A stretch of DNA of 64,000 nucleotides from Talpa occidentalis (GCF_014898055.3 NW_026555331.1:106265194-106329193), one strand, 5' to 3'; shown: positions 12,091-23,455, counted from the stretch's first letter. Program-made: numbers and translations. The notes: generated from the letters alone by a model not told the origin.

Positions 12091-12094
12091 GTAG

Positions 12095-12275
12095 CAATTA
12101 TGCATTCAGTTCCTAGTACTGCCATTGATTTTCCAATAACTTCAAATGAGTTAGTTAACCTTTCCTAGGTCTCAGTTCCTCAATGTGAAGAAAAGGAATA
12201 ACCAATTTAGCTCTCACTTAAAACCTGCTCTGAGGGTCTTGGATGATAAAAATTCATTCAACAACTATTTGCTCT
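12095..12275 (+). mobile_element. MIR-like fragment
   Basis: The order ctgccattgattt (usual ctgccacttact), gttaacctttcctaggtctcagttcctcaa, then aaaaggaataacc matches MIR ('acttaacctctctgagcctcagtttcctc', 'aaatgggaataat'). Confidence 0.65.
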
Positions 12276-12279
12276 ATAT

Positions 12280-13640
12280 CAATCATTGTGTATGAGGTGT
12301 GGAAATCTGAGTAAAATCTCACAAAGTCCCTAAACTTAGCAGGCTGCTGAATTCCCTTGAAAGAACATTAAAAGTACACAAAGTAGAAGATCCTTGGAAA
12401 AGAACTCTTTTTTCTTTTGTCTGATTTTTTTTATTGTTTCCTTAATTATTGATTATTCTGCATATATACCCAGGGATTGGTTTGTTGTCATAAGGGTTTA
12501 ATTACAAATATAAATTCCAGAGAAATCATGCATTTCCAGTGGGAAATTTCTATCAACAGTTCAAGGGAGATTTCCTGTGATGCTAAATGTCTGTAAACCA
12601 TTTGGAATGTCTCTATTAGTCTATGCTTGTCACTTTTAAATGTTCTTTGTCCCCATCCTTTGAGAAATGAGTTGGTGACAAAGGCAGTAGGCAAGTATCA
12701 CATGGCATAATTAAAGGAAAGATCCTTCTCCCCTGCCGTCTTCAACCCATGCCTAATGACCTACACTTAACTCTGCTGTCCTTTAGGTTAAATGTTGCTT
12801 TTCTGCTATAAGATCCCTTTAAAGCTTCAAATATTCTACCTATTAAGTCAGTTACCCACACAGGGCAATGCAAACACTAAGTAGAGAAACAAGATTGAAA
12901 GAGGAGGAGCATGTGGAAGAAAGCCTTGAGACAACTCCCCACCCCACCCCGCCCCACCCCATCAATAGGGTAAACAACTTTACCCTAGTCTTGTGATAAT
13001 TCCTTGCCAGGCAATCAATATTTATTCAGCAGCTCCTATGCAAGTCTGGATCATGAGTTGAAACTTTTGTGTCAATATCAGTTAAAAACTGTTGTCTTAT
13101 GTCATCAATAATAAAATATTCAAATGTCATCCACCATGTGCTACTGTTTTTAGACATAAAGTATATGTATTTACTTTTTTTCCCATTTCTTTTCTGATTT
13201 CGTTCTAGCAAATGTGGATTCAGAAGTTGCACCACTCATTTTCCCAAATAGGTCAGACCTTGAATGGGAGTCCTCGTTGAGTCTCTTTATCTTTGTTTTC
13301 TGTTTAATCATACTCCCCTTGATAAGTGTTCCCTTTGAACTATAACTCGAATAGACCTATCACTCATTTTAAAGTTATTCTCTTTTCTGCTCACTGGTTC
13401 CTCCTTTCTTAACTCCTGGGGGTGCAGTGATTTTGCTGATGCTACAGCTGAGGGTTTTATTGCATATTCCTTTCACTGGGAGTAGAGGTTGTACATTTTA
13501 TAAAAAAAATATTACAAGCAATTATTTTTCTTCAAAAAGGTTTTATAAACTTAACAACTACAAGCATACATGTTTAGCTCTTTCTTAGTATGACAACTCT
13601 CTATTTCTCTGAGGCTTTCAAGCATCAGTCCTGTGCGTAG
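12280..13640. other. Unassigned AT-rich sequence
   Basis: No gene or dated repeat could be assigned. It contains the C-rich run at 12937-12960. Open frames on the minus strand (68-69 codons) have no domain. Confidence 0.35.
12937..12960 (-). other. Potential G-quadruplex (minus strand)
   Basis: The + strand reads C4-A-C4-A-C4-G-C4-A-C4. The minus strand therefore has five runs of four G with 1-nt loops, the most stable quadruplex class. Confidence 0.7.
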
Positions 13641-13643
13641 TTT

Positions 13644-14232
13644 TGTAACAGGGTGGTCCCCAGGAAAGGGGGAGGTTCCCTGCCCCTCCCAAGGGAGGGT
13701 GGAGCTGAGCAGGAAGAGGAGAAGCTGCAGGAAGAGACTGAGGAAGGAAGCAGGATGGAGCCAGGAGACCTGGAGGAGGCGCATGGAGCCTAGAGACATG
13801 TGAAGAAACTGCGCTTGTCTTTTGGTCGTGGACTGGGTGACACAGATGTGGGTGAGACCTGTGGGGAGGTGACAATGGCAGCTTTTATCTTGATGTTGAT
13901 TTTGCTCTTTTCCTTCCGGGCTTGTCCGGTTGTTTGTGACCCTTCTCTGTGGGTCCCCACTGGAAGATGCTTTAGACTTTTAGCAGGCTTTGGGGCTTTG
14001 CTCTGCGCCATTCCCATATGGATGGACTTTTACCCACGAGGGGACGGGTAACTTTGGGTGCTTCATTTAGAAACTAGACTCTTTGCCTTACCTGTATTGT
14101 TTCCTAGTTTTTATTAAAGTTCCTTCCCATTAAAGTGTCATATGTTTTGTGTTGATGCGGCGGATGGCAGAACCCATTTAGAATAGGCAGGTTTGTGGGG
14201 GTCTGGGGTGCCCCTCTCCCTGTCCTATAACA
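13644..14232 (+). mobile_element. Probable solo LTR, ERV1-like
   Basis: The segment starts TGTAACAGGG and ends CCTATAACA, so it has TG...CA termini. A 4-bp direct repeat GTTT flanks it (13640-13643, 14233-14236). A polyadenylation-like ATTAAA appears twice near 14114-14135, followed by a T/G-rich stretch, as in an R-U5 region. The 4-bp TSD fits gammaretrovirus-like ERV1, but GTTT is low-complexity evidence. An 83-codon frame (13800-14051) with a hydrophobic segment lies inside and is probably chance. No retroviral gene is attached. Confidence 0.6.
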
Positions 14233-14715
14233 GTTTTTACTTCTGTTACCTGACTCTCCCAGGTCACACAAGCCTGGGCAGCCAATTGAGAGAAATAGCT
14301 ACATCCCTGGTTTTGATCTCCCCTTCCCTCCCGCAGAATCACTTAATTCTCCAGTATTTGGTCATCGAGAAGAGTCTGGGGATGAGTTGGCCTGTTCATG
14401 GGCTGCCAGTAAAGATCTCCTTTTTTAGGACTTTCTATTATAATATTTGTTCTCCCAGACCACCTGGTAACTATGAAGGGAAAAGATAATAGCACTGTCA
14501 GCTGCTCTTGAGGGGCTCATTGTATGTTGAAAAAGACCAATATAGAAGAGATAAGCACCATTAATGTGCTAAGGGCTGTGTCACACACACTGGAACAGAG
14601 TACTCATGTGAGCTTGCGGGAGGACAAAGGTAATGGCCTGGAGGACTCTAGACCACCAAATGGAGGCACCTAGGTCATGGAGTAGGCACTGGTCAAAAGG
14701 ATAAATGGGAAAGAC
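14233..14715. other. Unassigned sequence
   Basis: Unique-looking sequence between the LTR and a MER5-like element. The 98-codon frame at 14193-14489 starts inside the LTR and has no recognisable domain. Confidence 0.35.
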
Positions 14716-14724
14716 GACTCTAGG

Positions 14725-15200
14725 TCACTAGTTCTCAGCCCTGGTTGAACATTAAAATCACCTGGGGATTTTTTTTTTTAAAGATTTATTGGGTACAAGC
14801 ACTGGGTATAGTAAGAAGTGAGGGAGGGTGAGAGAATTCACCAGAGCCAGAGCGGGGAGCAGAGCAGGCAGAAGGACCGAAGCACACTGCTGAGGGGAGC
14901 AGCGAGCGGCAGGAGAGGTCTGTGCGCCATGTGGGACCCCCCTCTGGTGGCTGGGGAGCAGCTGGGGATCGAACCGGCGCTGCAGAGGCTGCGGGCAGCT
15001 TCGCAACCCAGCACTCAACCGCTGCACCACTGGGGAGGCCCCTCACCTGGGGATTTTTATTTTTTTTTAAATAGCGATGGCAGCTGAATCTCCAGACTTT
15101 TTAATTTAATTGGCCTGGCTTGGGACCCAGACAATGACATTCTAAAACATTCCCCAAAGAAAGTTAGAATGAAGTCCATGGGGCTAGAGCAGAGTCTGAG
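14725..15200 (+). mobile_element. MER5-like DNA element, split by a SINE
   Basis: ctagttctcagccctggttg, then attaaaatcacctgggga, then (after the SINE) ggcctggcttgggacccaga and gacattctaaaacattcccc match the order of the MER5 hAT-type element ('agtggttctcaa', 'atcacctgg', 'gcccaga', 'tttctaac'). The element is named from memory. Confidence 0.65.
14776..15042 (-). mobile_element. tRNA-derived SINE, younger subfamily
   Basis: Reverse copy whose right end reads ACCGCTGCACCACTGGGG, then AGGCCC. TCACCTGGGGATTTTT is duplicated at about 14758-14775 and 15043-15058. It interrupts the MER5-like element. The 86-90-codon frames on both strands lie within SINE sequence. Confidence 0.94.
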
Positions 15201-15279
15201 ATACTAGTATGAACTTATGGTTATTTTAAAATATATAGACAGAAACATACAGAAATACAGATATGTATGTATTCGTGGG

Positions 15280-15692
15280 TGTAGGGTAAGGGAAAATGTC
15301 AGGCTTTTCTGCCCTCCCGCCATCAGGATAGATGATGGATCCTTGAGGTCCTGAATGTATGCCTGATGGCGGGCACCTGGAATAGGGTGTGGGCATAGGT
15401 AGGTGGGATTCACCTGGGCTGAGACTGTGCTTTTAAGGGCGGCGTCATGGGGACGCCAGGAGCAGCAGAAGCCAAGAAGCAGAAGCAGAGAACGCCAGAG
15501 AGCCCAGAGAGAGTGCGGATTTGCTGGGGGCTGGAAGGCCTGCCAGCCTCCCGGCCCCTCAGCACCCCTGCCTGCCACATACCCGCTGAGCCCCAATAAA
15601 AACCTGCAAAACCACTGAGGACTCTGACTCCTCCTTTACCCGCTCTGCATGGGATCAGAAAACCTGCACTGTGGTCCAGTTCTGCCCTTACA
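15280..15692 (+). mobile_element. Solo LTR, family A, copy 1 (413 bp)
   Basis: The element begins TGTAGGGTAAG and ends CCCTTACA. The 5-bp duplication GTGGG is perfect (15275-15279, 15693-15697). Within it are a GC-rich promoter-like stretch with TTTTAAGGGCGGCG near 15432 (weak TATA-like), a purine-rich leader, and an AATAAA signal at 15595-15600 followed by CCTGCAAAACC. Start, end and body align with copy 2 at 16795-17221. 5-bp TSDs are usual for ERV3/ERVL-type integrases, but some other groups also use 5. No internal viral sequence is attached, so it is a solo LTR left by recombination. The 115- to 130-codon minus-strand frames across it are chance. Confidence 0.88.
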
Positions 15693-15697
15693 GTGGG

Positions 15698-16146
15698 CCA
15701 GTGCACATTTATTTCCTCATGATGTGACACCCCAACAGTAATGAATACACCTAACATCAGATCTCAGTTTCTAAACACCATTCTCCAATAAAGGAATATA
15801 GGGTACCCTGGGGAAGCAACAAATTCTAAGACCTGAAGCAGGAAAATGCAAGATGAATTTGGAACATCTTTATAGACCAGAACATTAAGGAAGTATTGGG
15901 GTTTTTTTAAGTGTATGTGGGGTGAGGGAAGTATGTCAAAGGACTCACTCAGTTAATCAAATGTCTTTATCTAGTTATATTTGTGTTTTCTCTTTAAAAA
16001 AAGTTCATCATTTGCTAATTATAAAAATAAACTTGTTTTCATTTGGATTGTCTAGTTTCTAGGAAGGCTGGACTCTTATATTATTTTCTACTTTCATAAC
16101 TTTTGTTAATTTTATTTTAAATTGGGAAGGTTCTTGTTAATTTGTT
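15698..16146. other. Unassigned AT-rich spacer
   Basis: About 450 bp between the two LTR insertions that matches no recognised viral or repeat sequence. Each LTR has its own target duplication, so this is host DNA and not a proviral interior. Confidence 0.5.
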
Positions 16147-16537
16147 TTCTTCAAATTTTTTTTATTGTGGTAGAATATACATAACATAAAATTTACCACC
16201 TGCACCATTTAGAAGTGTACAGTTCAGTTGCAATAAGCATAGTCACATGGCTGTGCCACCATCACCACCTCCCAGCTCCAGAACTCTCTACCCTACATGC
16301 ACTGCAAAACTAAAACTCTGTATCCACTAAACAATGACTCTCCACTCCTCTCCCAGCTCCTGGCAAACACAATCCTGCCTTCTCTATGATTTTGACTGCT
16401 CTAAGCATCTCATGTAACTGGACTCACACTGTATTCATCTGTTTGTAATTGACTTACTTCACTTAGTTTAATGTCTTTAAAGTTCATCCATGTTGCAACA
16501 TATTGCTGGACTTCCTTCCTTTGTAAGACTACATAAT

Positions 16538-17358
16538 TTTTTTAAATTTATATATATATATTACATCATTGTTCATTTTTGTACAATGTTTGCTTTCTCC
16601 TCTCAGGTGTAGTCCCCATAGAATTCCCACCACCGTTCACCAGTGCACCATCGCCATAGTCCCTTGTGCTCTTACCTCCCCTGCTTTGATCCCTCTCCCT
16701 TTCCCTCCCCTGCAGATTATCTCTGATGTATAGTTGCCTGTTAATTTAGGTTTTTTTAATTTATTATTTTTTTCTTGATCCCTTATTTGGTTCCTGTAGG
16801 GTAAATGATTGAATGATTGTCAGGCTTTTCGGCCCTCCCGCCATTAGATTAAATGCATGCTTGATGGCGGACACCTGGAGTAGGGTGTGGGCGTGCTTAG
16901 GTGGGTATAGCTGGGCTGAGACTGGTTTATAAGGGCAGCATCACGGAACAGAACCCCAGAGGCTGAACAAGCGAGAGACCAGAAGAGAACCAGCAGAGAA
17001 GCAGAGGCCATGAGAGAACGCCAGAGAGCCCAGAGTGAGTACTCCCCAGGGGCTGGAAGGCCTGTCAGCCTCCTGGCCCCCTGGCACCCCTGCCTGCCAT
17101 GTACCTGGTAAAATAAAAAAAATTTTAAAAAAAACCTGAAAAAGTCGAGTGCTCCAGGACTCCTCCTTCACCCATCTGCTCGGATCATAGAGATCCTGCA
17201 CTGTGCCTTCCTGCTGCTACAGTTCCCCTAGATTCCTCCTATAAGTGAAACCATCCGATATTTTTCTTTTTCCTTTCGATTTATTGCACTGACCATAATC
17301 CCTTCCAGCTCCACCCAAGTTGCTGCGAATAGCATGAGTTTATCCTTTTTGATTGCTG
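16538..17358 (-). mobile_element. Young 5'-truncated L1, antisense, hosting an LTR
   Basis: The left part (ttacatcattgttcattttt, then cagtgcaccatcgcc) is the reverse complement of the lineage-specific L1 3' UTR seen at 48.3 and 51 kb. The right part (ttgctgcgaatagcatgag, then ttgattgctg) is the ORF2 C-terminal complement. The TSD AAGACTACATAAT is perfect at 16525-16537 and 17359-17371. The solo LTR at 16795-17221 lies inside it. Confidence 0.88.
16795..17221 (+). mobile_element. Solo LTR, family A, copy 2 (427 bp)
   Basis: It runs from TGTAGGGTAAATG to CTGCTACA with a perfect 5-bp duplication GTTCC (16790-16794, 17222-17226). The empty-site order can be read from the related L1 at 51.2 kb, where ggttcccctatattcc is uninterrupted. 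A TATA-like TTTATAAGGGC lies near 16926. Compared with copy 1 it has an extra AT-rich stretch at about 17108-17140 around the polyadenylation region. The 86-codon minus-strand frame is chance. Confidence 0.9.
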
Positions 17359-17750
17359 AAGACTACATAATATTTTATTATGTATATACACCATATTTTG
17401 TTTATCCATTCATCCAGTGATGCACACTGGGTAAAATTCACATTTTGCTATTGTGATTAATGCTGCTGTGAATGCTAGTGTACAAATGCCTCTTGAAGAT
17501 CCTGTTTTTAATTATTTGAGAAGAGAAAGAACTGAATCACATAGTTATTCATTTTTATTTATTTAATTGAATTTATTCTGTTTTTTTTAAGAACCTCACT
17601 ATTCTTTTCCCCAGCAACTGTACCATCCTGATTTTCACCAATAGAGCACAGATGAGGATCTAGACTATATTTTTCCCAAATGAGTAACCAGTTATCGAGA
17701 GACTACATTATTATATATTTATATATACTAAGGTCTGCTATCTATTTGTT

Positions 17751-18240
17751 GGATCCGCTCAAGAATTCTTTCTTTCAGAATATTTTGAAGCAGTTTGTAG
17801 TTCATTGCTTGCTAGATACAGACACTAAAATCTCTAATGATTTCTAGTACCCTCACATTTTCTGATTTTGCACCTGAATTATTTTCCTGCTCCTGTTCCA
17901 GTGAGCCACCCATCAAGCTTCTCCTCCAAGTGCATTGCATGATTGCAAACTGCCGCCCTTGAGCAGAAGGAGAGACAGAGCTAGAGGCCTGGGATGAAAT
18001 GGGCCCCAGCACCCACAGAGTTGTCCCTGGGAAATAGAGAGGTGACTGATGGTTGATCATCTATGGAGACCCCACTTCTCTGGGGCTCAGGATGCATGGG
18101 AATCACCTTATAACCATCCTGATCAGGAGCTTCTTAGACACACAGACTTCTAAAGCTTTTCCTGGAATGTAACAATTAATGGGTTTAATCTTCAGGACAA
18201 TTACAATTTGTAATTGATTTTAAAAATCGTTTAATTTATT
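17751..18240. other. Unassigned; small MER5-like hint
   Basis: At about 18060-18160, gggaatcacctta followed by caggagcttctta weakly resembles a MER5-type element. No gene. Confidence 0.3.
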
Positions 18241-18462
18241 TTTTTAAATTTATTTATTTATGCATGCATAAAGAACTGGGGTACAGGCCAGAGGTGTGAG
18301 GGGTGAGAGGATTCACCAGAGACAGAGTAGGAGTGGGCAAGCCAGGAGAGGTCTGCTGTGCATTGTGGGTATCTCCCTGGCCGGGGATCGATCTCTTGCT
18401 GCAGTGGCTACAGATAGCTTCATAGGTTGCGTCTTAACCCCTTGCGCCACTAGGGAGGCCCC
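18241..18462 (-). mobile_element. tRNA-derived SINE, older subfamily, internal deletion
   Basis: The reverse copy has a TTTATTTATTTATGCATGCA tail at the left and CGCCACTAGGGAGGCCCC at the right. The middle lacks about 40 bp around the usual CAGACTGACTGAAATACACTGCTGAGGG block (named by its ends only). The TSD is not clear. Confidence 0.88.
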
Positions 18463-20038
18463 TCAAGAATCATTTTAGAAATTGTGTATGGTGGGGAAGA
18501 AGGTGGTTATCTCACTGCCTCCAGCCTTCTTAACCCAGAAGTCATCATTATTATCATACTTAAATTTTTTATTTCATTTGATTTAGCCCTTGAGAGAACT
18601 TCATACTTGCTGACCCATGATTAGGTAATAAATTTATAACGTATATAAAATATGTAAATTGCTTTACAGTGCTTCGTTTCACCTTCATAAGCTTAGATTT
18701 TTATTTTTACCATATATTTTTGCTAAGATAAACACTTTTGCTATTGAGATAAATCCCTATATCCATCGTAACTAAGGCTAATTATACCAAAAGAAAAATA
18801 GAAAAATATTACCTATAGTTGCTTACTCCAAAAATCTCATCACCATAAACATCCCCCAAACTTTGTATATTCTAAAACAAAACAAAAACAAACAAAAAAA
18901 AAGTGCTGAGTTTTAATATAGGTCTAATTCTTTGTGTGTCTTCAGTAGCTGTATCCCACTTCAAAATATGTCATCAAAAATAGTCTGTTAGCAGCAAGGA
19001 CAGCATTGTCTCAGCGGGCTCTCTTACACTTTATGACTACTTTTATTCCGAGCAGAGCACAATTGCTTCTTAGTAAGTTAAACTCTTAATGGAACTTCTT
19101 CCGCACTATTTAGCAAAATAACCCCACTCAGCTCTAACCCACTTCTACAAGTAATTAGAGATAAGAATGTTTTAATGCATTTCTGAATATTCTACTCTAA
19201 TATGTTCTTCACCTACAAATAAGCAATTGAATCAACCCACCTTTAGGGCTGTTGAGCCCACACTTAGAAAGTCACACATTATTGTGAGGTACTTGGTTCA
19301 CCTGCCAGCACTATGACAAACCTTCCTTCTACAGCACAGAAAGTGCGGCTGCTAATGGACTACCCTGACATCTCAGATCAATGGTATGTTTGTTCCCTCC
19401 TTCCTATCCCCAAAAGTTAAGAAACTTCCCTGAGCTAGAAAAGTTGCTTCAGCTATCCCCTCTGGCAATATGTTCTCTCCCTCATGGCTCCTAATTAAAG
19501 TTTGACTTGATTTTTTTCTTACTATGACTCAAGATACGTCCCCTGACTCCATTGACATGGATCACCGCCTCCTTCCTCCAGACTGTCCGCCCATTATAGT
19601 TTGCTTCATCCAAGCTCAAACCAACACTGCTAAAGGGGGCAGAAATGGTGCTGATGGACATAACTTTGAGCTCACGCGGCTCAAAGAACTAGATTAGGGT
19701 TCATTTTTAAGAACGGATATTATGTTTACCTTTCATTATTCCAGAAAGAAGGAAACTCAAAATACTTCTCAAACAATAGGTATACTCCAGGGTTGGCAGC
19801 AAAAATGGGACCTATAAAAAGTTATAGAGCTAGATTTGTGTCATTTTCATTTTTTTGATCCAAGGGGGAGATTTGCATTAGATCTATCATTAGGTTGCTT
19901 GCTAACCAGAATGCCTAGGCTTCTTTTATTATTTCATTTAGGATCATGGATATATTCCTATGAGAGGCTTGGAGAAGTTCTGCTCAAAGTGTGGTTCACA
20001 ATCTGGCTCTGGTCTGAGATGAGACTAGCACTGAAGTT
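18463..20038. other. Unassigned AT-rich sequence
   Basis: About 1.6 kb of unique-looking DNA without a recognised repeat, RNA gene or exon. The low repeat content makes it a reasonable place to look for conserved non-coding sequence, but I see no motif that proves one. Confidence 0.35.
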
Positions 20039-20053
20039 GAAAGACATTGCTGG

Positions 20054-20319
20054 AGGCTCCCTGGTGGCTCAGGGGTTAAAGTCTCAGCACTGTCAAGCTA
20101 AAACCAGCCACTGCAACTTGAGTTCAATCCCTGCCCAGGGAGTTAATCCACATGGCAAGCAGACTTCTCCTGTCTCGCCTGCTGCTCCCCTCAGCAGTAT
20201 ATTTCAGTAGATCTGCCTGCTCTGCTCCTCACTCTGTCTCTGGTGAATCCTCTCACCCCCCACACCTCTGGCCTGCACCCCAGTTCTTGCATGCATATAT
20301 AAATAAATCTTATAAAAAG
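20054..20319 (+). mobile_element. tRNA-derived SINE, older subfamily
   Basis: The head is GGCTCCCTGGTGGCTCAGGG and the tail is CTTGCATGCATATATAAATA. The TSD is GAAAGACATTGCTG / GAAAGACAATACTG at 20039-20052 and 20320-20333. The 124-codon frame at 19836-20210 runs into it and is not a gene. Confidence 0.9.
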
Positions 20320-20333
20320 GAAAGACAATACTG

Positions 20334-21300
20334 ATAGCCCCTATTGGCAAAGGTATGAAACTCTCATTCTTTACTGGTGGGAATGAAAAATGGTACAGTC
20401 ACTTTGGTACAGACACAGTATAGCAGTCTCTTATAAAAATAAGAAGCTTATCACGCTTACCATGTGACACAGCAATCCTACTCTGGAGAAGATACTGGAG
20501 AGAAATAGCACCATATGCCCACACAAGGATGTCCCTGAGAAACATTATTCACCGTAGTCAGAAACTGGAAACAAGACAAAATCTGCCAGTAAATGAAGAA
20601 ACAAATTGTGAGATAGTCATATTATGGAATATTATAAAATGAGAAAAAGGACTGAAATCATATGTACAACTACATGGATAAGTACCAAAAATAGTGTACA
20701 TTTTTTTAAAGTCAAATACAGAAGACAATATGCTGTATATTTTAATTTATGTGAAATTTATGTAAAACTATAGTGACAGAAGGTAACTGGTGATTTTCTG
20801 GGGCTAGAGATGAGGGTAGAGGAAACTATAGTAAAGAGACAAGAGGGAACTTTTTTTTTTTATAGAGGCACGTTTTATTTATTTATTTGTTTGTTTGTTT
20901 TGTTTATACATGCACTGGGTACAGTCAGAAGCGCGGGAGGGTGAGAGAATTCACCAGAGCCAGAGCGGGGAGCAGAGCAGGCTGAAGGACCGAAGTACAC
21001 TGCTGAGGGGAGCAGCGGGCGGCAGGAGAGGTCTGCGCGCCATATGGGACCCTCCTCTGGTAGCCGGGGAACAGCCGGGGATCGAACCGGCGCTGCAGAG
21101 ACCGCGGGCAGCTTCGCAACCCAGCGCTCAACTGCTGCACCACCAGCGAGGCCCAAGAGGGAAATTTTTAAGCGGTGGTGGTGGAAATGTTTCTGTTTGA
21201 TTTTGAGAGAAATTAAATGACTACACACTTATCAAAATTCACTTAAAATAAGTGAATTTTATTGTATATAAATTATACCTCAATAAAATAAAAGAAAGGA
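20334..21300 (+). mobile_element. Old L1M 3' region, split by a SINE
   Basis: Phrases tactggtgggaatgaaaaat, then atggaatattataaaatgag, then gtaactggtgattttctgggg follow L1 ORF2-end and 3' UTR order. The end is the classic ttattgtatataaattatac plus ctcaataaa. The SINE at 20851-21154 interrupts it. Confidence 0.78.
20851..21154 (-). mobile_element. tRNA-derived SINE, younger subfamily
   Basis: Reverse copy with a T-rich left end (TTTATTTATTTATTTGTTTG) and a right end CTGCACCACCAGCGAGGCCC. The TSD is AAGAGGGAAC / AAGAGGGAAA at 20841-20850 and 21155-21164. The 101- and 117-codon frames here are SINE shadows. Confidence 0.93.
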
Positions 21301-22945
21301 AAGGAGGGAGAAAAAGATAAGGGCAAGAATATGAATTTTCCATTCTGAAATTAAATGAAATGCTGAAGAAATGAAATTTCACTCAGCTGCAAGAAAGGAA
21401 ACAATTTGAGTCACAACCAATAAGCCTGAAGTGGAAGTGTTTCTATTTTGTTAGTTTCAATGAGTTCTGAGAGTCCTTTGCAACCTGGGTGCAGGGGAAT
21501 GAGACAAATACTCACAATTCAGTCTTGCTATATCATGTCAGCCACAGAATCAGAAATTGCATTACTATATATCCAAATCTGTACAACCACCTGTCACATA
21601 GCCTTCAGATCCAGCCTTCAGAGTGTGATTCATTTGTCTCTAAAAACAAAACGCCATTCTTATTATATCATTTATTTTGTGTTTTCCTTTTTACCAGCAC
21701 CTCCAAGAACAGCCTCAACAATTTGATGTTTACATCAATGAATCAAGGCTGTTTCCATAGCAACACATCTAATTCTCAAGAACCGCAATTTTATGTCAAT
21801 TTATGATTAATGGCAGACAAGACAAAAGAAAGCAGACAGAGCAGAGAAACGTTAGTGCCTGAGTCTGACAAGCAGAATAAGGAGGAAGGGAAGAAAATAT
21901 GTCATTTGCTTGGCCATGATGTTATTTAGCAGTTAACCATCGTTATTTAAGCTTGTATAATGATTTCTTAGGCCCATAGAGTAGTTGAGCTAAAATGACC
22001 TTAAAAGCCCCTGAAACCCTTTATTTTAAAGTCAAGGTAACACAGTTCCACAAAAGGTAAGGGATTTGAAGATCATCTGAAGTTCACATTAGAGGCAGAG
22101 CCAAAACCAAAATACAGGAGATAGAATTAAAGCCTGGGCTTGTTTTAGATCCAACATATTAACTCTGCCATCTCTTAACTCCAGCACTGAGCTGAGCTAA
22201 ATACCTGTTTGTGGAATAGAATATTTAGTTTTTCAATATCTGGTCTTCAACACAGAATGTAAGGTCATTAATGACAGCTAGCAGGGCCTTTGCCTACTGT
22301 AACTAAGTAAAATCAGACATAAAACAGCAATTATATATTAGTAGGCACTCAATTTCAGTAGGCAGAGACCACCCCAAACAGAACAGGAATTAACATGAGG
22401 AATTACACGGGTGCTTGGGAAATTGGTGGAAGGACTGGAAGTCAGGGTTGCAGGTAGGCCTCCAGGAATGATGCCCATTGCACATCAGGGAAGACATCCC
22501 ATCTCTCCCAACCATTTTCCAACATGGAAAATGAAGACACTGCCACTGGAACCACTGGTCCAAGCAAATGCCTGTGCAGATGAGATCCAGGATCAAGTAG
22601 CTAGTATCCAGAAGTCACTGGCACCCTCACCTCCAAAAATCTGGGCAATGGACACTGAACCATTTCTGGGGGAAGAAAAAACTATTTCATGACCAAACCT
22701 GCCATCAGAAATCAGCCCCAAAACAAGAAGATGTATCAGCCTCCCTCCACCTTCCAATTTCTGGAGAAAGAATCTCATTGTCTGGACCTAGTTTCACCCA
22801 GAATCTTACCTACAGGGATTTAAGTGTGGTTTGCTTTTAAAATGTTCTGATTTCTGTACTGGAAGTGCACTAAAATGTGGAGGGAATGAATACTGAGTAT
22901 CACTTGATTCCATCCAGGCAATGGAATTCATTAATCCAGTTAGAG
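21301..22945. other. Unassigned sequence
   Basis: There is no gene. Around 21990-22070 the phrase aaaatgaccttaaaagcccc followed by tttattttaaagtcaaggta resembles the ancient 'gggaccttagagatcatct ... cattttacagatgagg' repeat. The 92-105-codon frames at 21448-21806 overlap in different frames without a domain. Confidence 0.35.
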
Positions 22946-22949
22946 AATA

Positions 22950-23455
22950 TTAGTATAAATTCACAAAAACTTGGAGCACTATAAAGAGAAATAGAACACC
23001 CCTGATTGATGAAAGTGGAATAAATGAGTGCAGTAAAACACTGCTAATGGAAGGGAACGGAAGGTGAAGCAACCACATTAGAGAGTATTTGACAGAATCA
23101 ATTAAACATTTTAAAGTATGTAGCCTGTGACTCAGCAGTTTTCAAGTATCTTTTTCTAACCCAGGAAACACTTGCTCATGTGCACAAGGAGGCTCTTTAA
23201 AGATGTTGATTTTCAGATAGTTTATAGCAGCAAAAAATTTAGAAGTATCATAATATTCATCACTAGGTTAGTGAGTGGGTAAACTATGGAAAATCCTTCC
23301 TAGGGAATTCACTGTAGCAGTCAAAAAAATACCTAAGATAAGATGATATGTACTATAATTAAAGAATCTCTAGGATACATGTAGGGTAAAAAAAAAGTTT
23401 TAATATTAATGGTATGATGTGATTTACACACAATAAAAGAGAACAATCCAAAAAA
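22950..23455 (+). mobile_element. Degraded old L1M-like fragment
   Basis: ctgtgactcagcagtttt, then gtttatagcagcaaaaaatt, then taggttagtgagtgggtaaa and the final gatttacacacaataaaaga follow an L1 ORF2-end order ('tgacccagcaattcc', 'atagcagcattattc', 'tggataaa'). It is strongly decayed. Confidence 0.5.

Larger units (their letters stand above)
16147..17750 (-). mobile_element. Old L1M 3' region, antisense, split by young L1
   Basis: The phrase ttgtggtagaatatacataac followed by aaatttaccac is the reverse complement of the old L1M 3' UTR. The element continues to about 16525, is interrupted by a younger L1 (16538-17358), and resumes at atattttattatgtatatac through agcaactgtacc (ORF2-end complement). 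Confidence 0.75.

Noticed and set aside
15204..15757. Minus-strand frames of 130 and 115 codons
   Set aside because: They run antisense through the solo LTR at 15280-15692. The two frames overlap and lack domains.
15280..17221. Provirus between the two LTR copies
   Set aside because: Each LTR has its own 5-bp duplication, and the 1.1 kb between them is host and L1 DNA without retroviral sequence.
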